Shown here: one piece after another, positions 5,343 through 6,309 of the stretch
Numbering within the stretch: the first letter of the stretch is position 1
Layout: each line of letters opens with the position of its first letter
Assembly (NCBI GenBank): GCA_002334985.1
Contig: DDBY01000006.1
Span: forward strand, 1-6,309
Origin: Micavibrio sp. UBA2020
GTDB taxonomy: Bacteria > Pseudomonadota > Alphaproteobacteria > Micavibrionales > UBA2020
Direction: 5' to 3'
Length of the DNA: 6,309 nucleotides
Position numbers and translations under genes: made by a program
Notes under the pieces: generated by a model
Told to the model about the DNA's origin: nothing
What the model saw: only the letters and a program-made list of their open reading frames with translations
The model's database searches: none

Positions 5343-5813
5343 ATGCTGGATTTCGGAGTCGATTTCAACCAAGCCGCCGCCAATGACAACAAACCCACCC
5401 AGCAAATGCTGGACAGGCAACTGCTGCGGGCCGCCGAATTCGACGAGAGTGAAAAAATCATCGACCTTATCCGCCGCGGCGCGGATAAAAACGCGCGGCA
5501 TATCAATAACGACACGCCCCTGATTATTGCGGCGCGCGAAGGACATGAAAAAACCGTGCGTCTTCTTTTGCGCCAGAACGTGGATATGCACGCGCGCAAC
5601 CATCAGGACGAAGACGCCATCACCGCCGCGCGCGCCGGCGGAAACGAAACCATCGCAAGACGCATCGCAGAAAAAATCGAAAAACAAAAAGAAGCCGCCG
5701 CGCAAAAACAGCGCGACATGCTGGCACCGATTACAGAAGGTTCCGCGCGCGATATACCGACGCTGTCGCTGCCGCAGGGTATCCGCCGGAAAAAACCGCC
5801 CGCGCCGCGTTAA
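5343..5813 (+). CDS. Ankyrin-repeat protein
   Basis: This is a 156-residue protein with about two and a half ankyrin repeats. The first covers roughly residues 24-55 (LLRAAEFDESEKIIDLIRRG then ADKNAR). The second, the clearest, covers 56-88 (NDTPLIIAAREGHEKTVRLL then a short loop). A degenerate third covers 89-111 (DAITAARAGGNETIARRIAE). A charged Lys/Gln/Glu helix (about 110-125) follows, then a basic, proline-containing tail (RRKKPPAPR). Ankyrin repeats bind other proteins, and there is no catalytic motif, signal peptide or membrane segment, so a cytoplasmic adaptor or scaffold is likely; the partner is unknown. AAGGA sits 7 nt upstream of the ATG. It is apparently monocistronic, with a structured leader, and converges on the ribonucleotide reductase-like gene with a 40-nt gap. 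Confidence 0.87.
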   Translation: MLDFGVDFNQAAANDNKPTQQMLDRQLLRAAEFDESEKIIDLIRRGADKNARHINNDTPLIIAAREGHEKTVRLLLRQNVDMHARNHQDEDAITAARAGGNETIARRIAEKIEKQKEAAAQKQRDMLAPITEGSARDIPTLSLPQGIRRKKPPAPR

Positions 5814-5818
5814 TACGC

Positions 5819-5855
5819 AGAAAAAATATTTCAGGCACGCGCGAAATATTTCTTT
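5819..5855. terminator. Possible AT-rich hairpin between convergent genes
   Basis: AAATATTTC (5824-5832) pairs with GAAATATTT (5843-5851) around a 10-nt loop, extended by three A-T pairs after one mismatch. It follows the ankyrin stop by 10 nt and overlaps the reductase stop codon. The stem is AT-rich and the T-run on the plus strand is short, so it is a weaker candidate than the other two hairpins. Confidence 0.35.
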
Positions 5856-6309
5856 AGGCGCGCGCGCCGCGGCGTTTGCGCATGGGGGCCGGGCGAATGC
5901 CGCGCTCCTGTTCTTCTTCGGCGAACAATGACGTTTCCCATTTTTGCGGCAAAAGCGATGCGCTGTGCAGCAGAGAGGCGCCATCGCGCCAAAGCGCAAA
6001 ACGCTTCACGCCTTTTTCCCACGCCATCAGAACAAGCTTTTGCATGTCATCGATGCCTGTATGGTGGTCCAGCACCAGCGTCGCATTGACCGCGCCGCAA
6101 AGGAACGGCTCCAGCGCCGCCTGCATCGCGATTTGCGCATCCGCACCAACGCGGCGGATACCGAGGCCTGAGGGCATGAAACAATCAAAAACATCCAGAT
6201 GTTCGGGCAGCAGGTGCGGCGCGCCTTCCAGCGTCATCGCGCCGCAAGCATGCAGGCTGGCCGCATCGATGTCGTCGTCGGAAAAGCCGAGCGCGGCGAG
6301 AATATCTTC
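5854..6309 (-). CDS. Class II (B12-dependent type) ribonucleotide reductase-like protein, C-terminal part (cut by right edge)
   Basis: The open frame enters from the right edge and gives 151 residues before TAA. It aligns by eye with the end of the catalytic barrel of adenosylcobalamin-dependent ribonucleotide reductases (NrdJ/NrdZ type): HACGAMTLEGAPHLLPEHL (20-38) then VFDC (40-43), a position matching the family's PFISGAISKT as PFLCGAVNAT (68-77), and AWEKGVKRFALWRDGASLL (96-114) matching the family's AW-LG-K---YRDGS. These enzymes reduce ribonucleotides to deoxyribonucleotides without oxygen. Unlike the large alphaproteobacterial form, it ends about 40 residues after RDG, with a polar tail ending APMRKRRGARA, so no TSCPD domain follows, and no cysteine occurs after residue 71. 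Several family-conserved residues differ. It could be a short NrdZ-like enzyme or a divergent paralogue; the active-site half is outside the window. An internal ATG at 6237 is not the start, since homology continues upstream. Confidence 0.78.
   Translation of the reverse strand, partial: EDILAALGFSDDDIDAASLHACGAMTLEGAPHLLPEHLDVFDCFMPSGLGIRRVGADAQIAMQAALEPFLCGAVNATLVLDHHTGIDDMQKLVLMAWEKGVKRFALWRDGASLLHSASLLPQKWETSLFAEEEQERGIRPAPMRKRRGARA

Noticed and set aside
5373..5393. AAANDNKP in the ankyrin protein resembles the start of an alphaproteobacterial tmRNA tag (ANDN)
   Set aside because: It lies inside an open reading frame near the N-terminus, the degradation signal ending in AA is absent, and no tmRNA structure is visible.
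5229..5999. A 256-codon minus-strand frame across the ankyrin gene
   Set aside because: It is antisense to a gene with clear ankyrin repeats, and overlaps the reductase frame out of phase at the other end.

Overview
The window looks like ordinary chromosomal DNA from an alphaproteobacterium. It is GC-rich, with strong G/C third-position bias that leaves long antisense frames open. The protein families fit: a short HPr kinase whose P-loop lies near the N-terminus, an AccD with the alphaproteobacterial-style start MNWINNFVRPKI next to FolC, and a class II (B12-dependent type) ribonucleotide reductase tail. I cannot name a genus from sequence alone.

Layout. Positions 1-2658 carry a leftward cluster: accD (acetyl-CoA carboxylase beta), folC (folylpolyglutamate synthase) and the start of hprK (HPr kinase/phosphorylase, cut by the left edge). 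Positions 2659-2906 form a divergent, AT-rich promoter region with two palindromes. It drives accD leftward and a secreted, proline/glycine-rich protein rightward (2907-3371). A symmetric hairpin at 3391-3424 can terminate both that gene and the converging ridA-pyrF operon (4675-3470, leftward). Further right, a 57-residue protein of unknown function (5061-4888, leftward) has its own ribosome-binding site and terminator. An AT-rich spacer follows, then a rightward ankyrin-repeat gene (5343-5813) with a structured leader. The right edge holds the 3' end of a class II ribonucleotide reductase-like gene (leftward, cut by the window).

How the genes relate. accD, folC, pyrF and the reductase are core metabolism (malonyl-CoA, polyglutamylated folate, UMP, deoxynucleotides). 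hprK belongs to a nitrogen/carbon regulatory phosphotransferase system. RidA clears reactive imine/enamine intermediates and sits 6 nt upstream of pyrF, so the two are probably translated from one message. The accessory material is the proline-rich exported protein, the 57-residue protein and the ankyrin protein.

I see no mobile element, CRISPR array, rRNA or tRNA, and no clear multi-gene novel system. The points most worth checking are the operator-like palindrome at 2728-2744, the mutually exclusive hairpins in the ankyrin leader, the near-identical leaders of ridA and the 57-residue gene, and the unusual reductase C-terminus.
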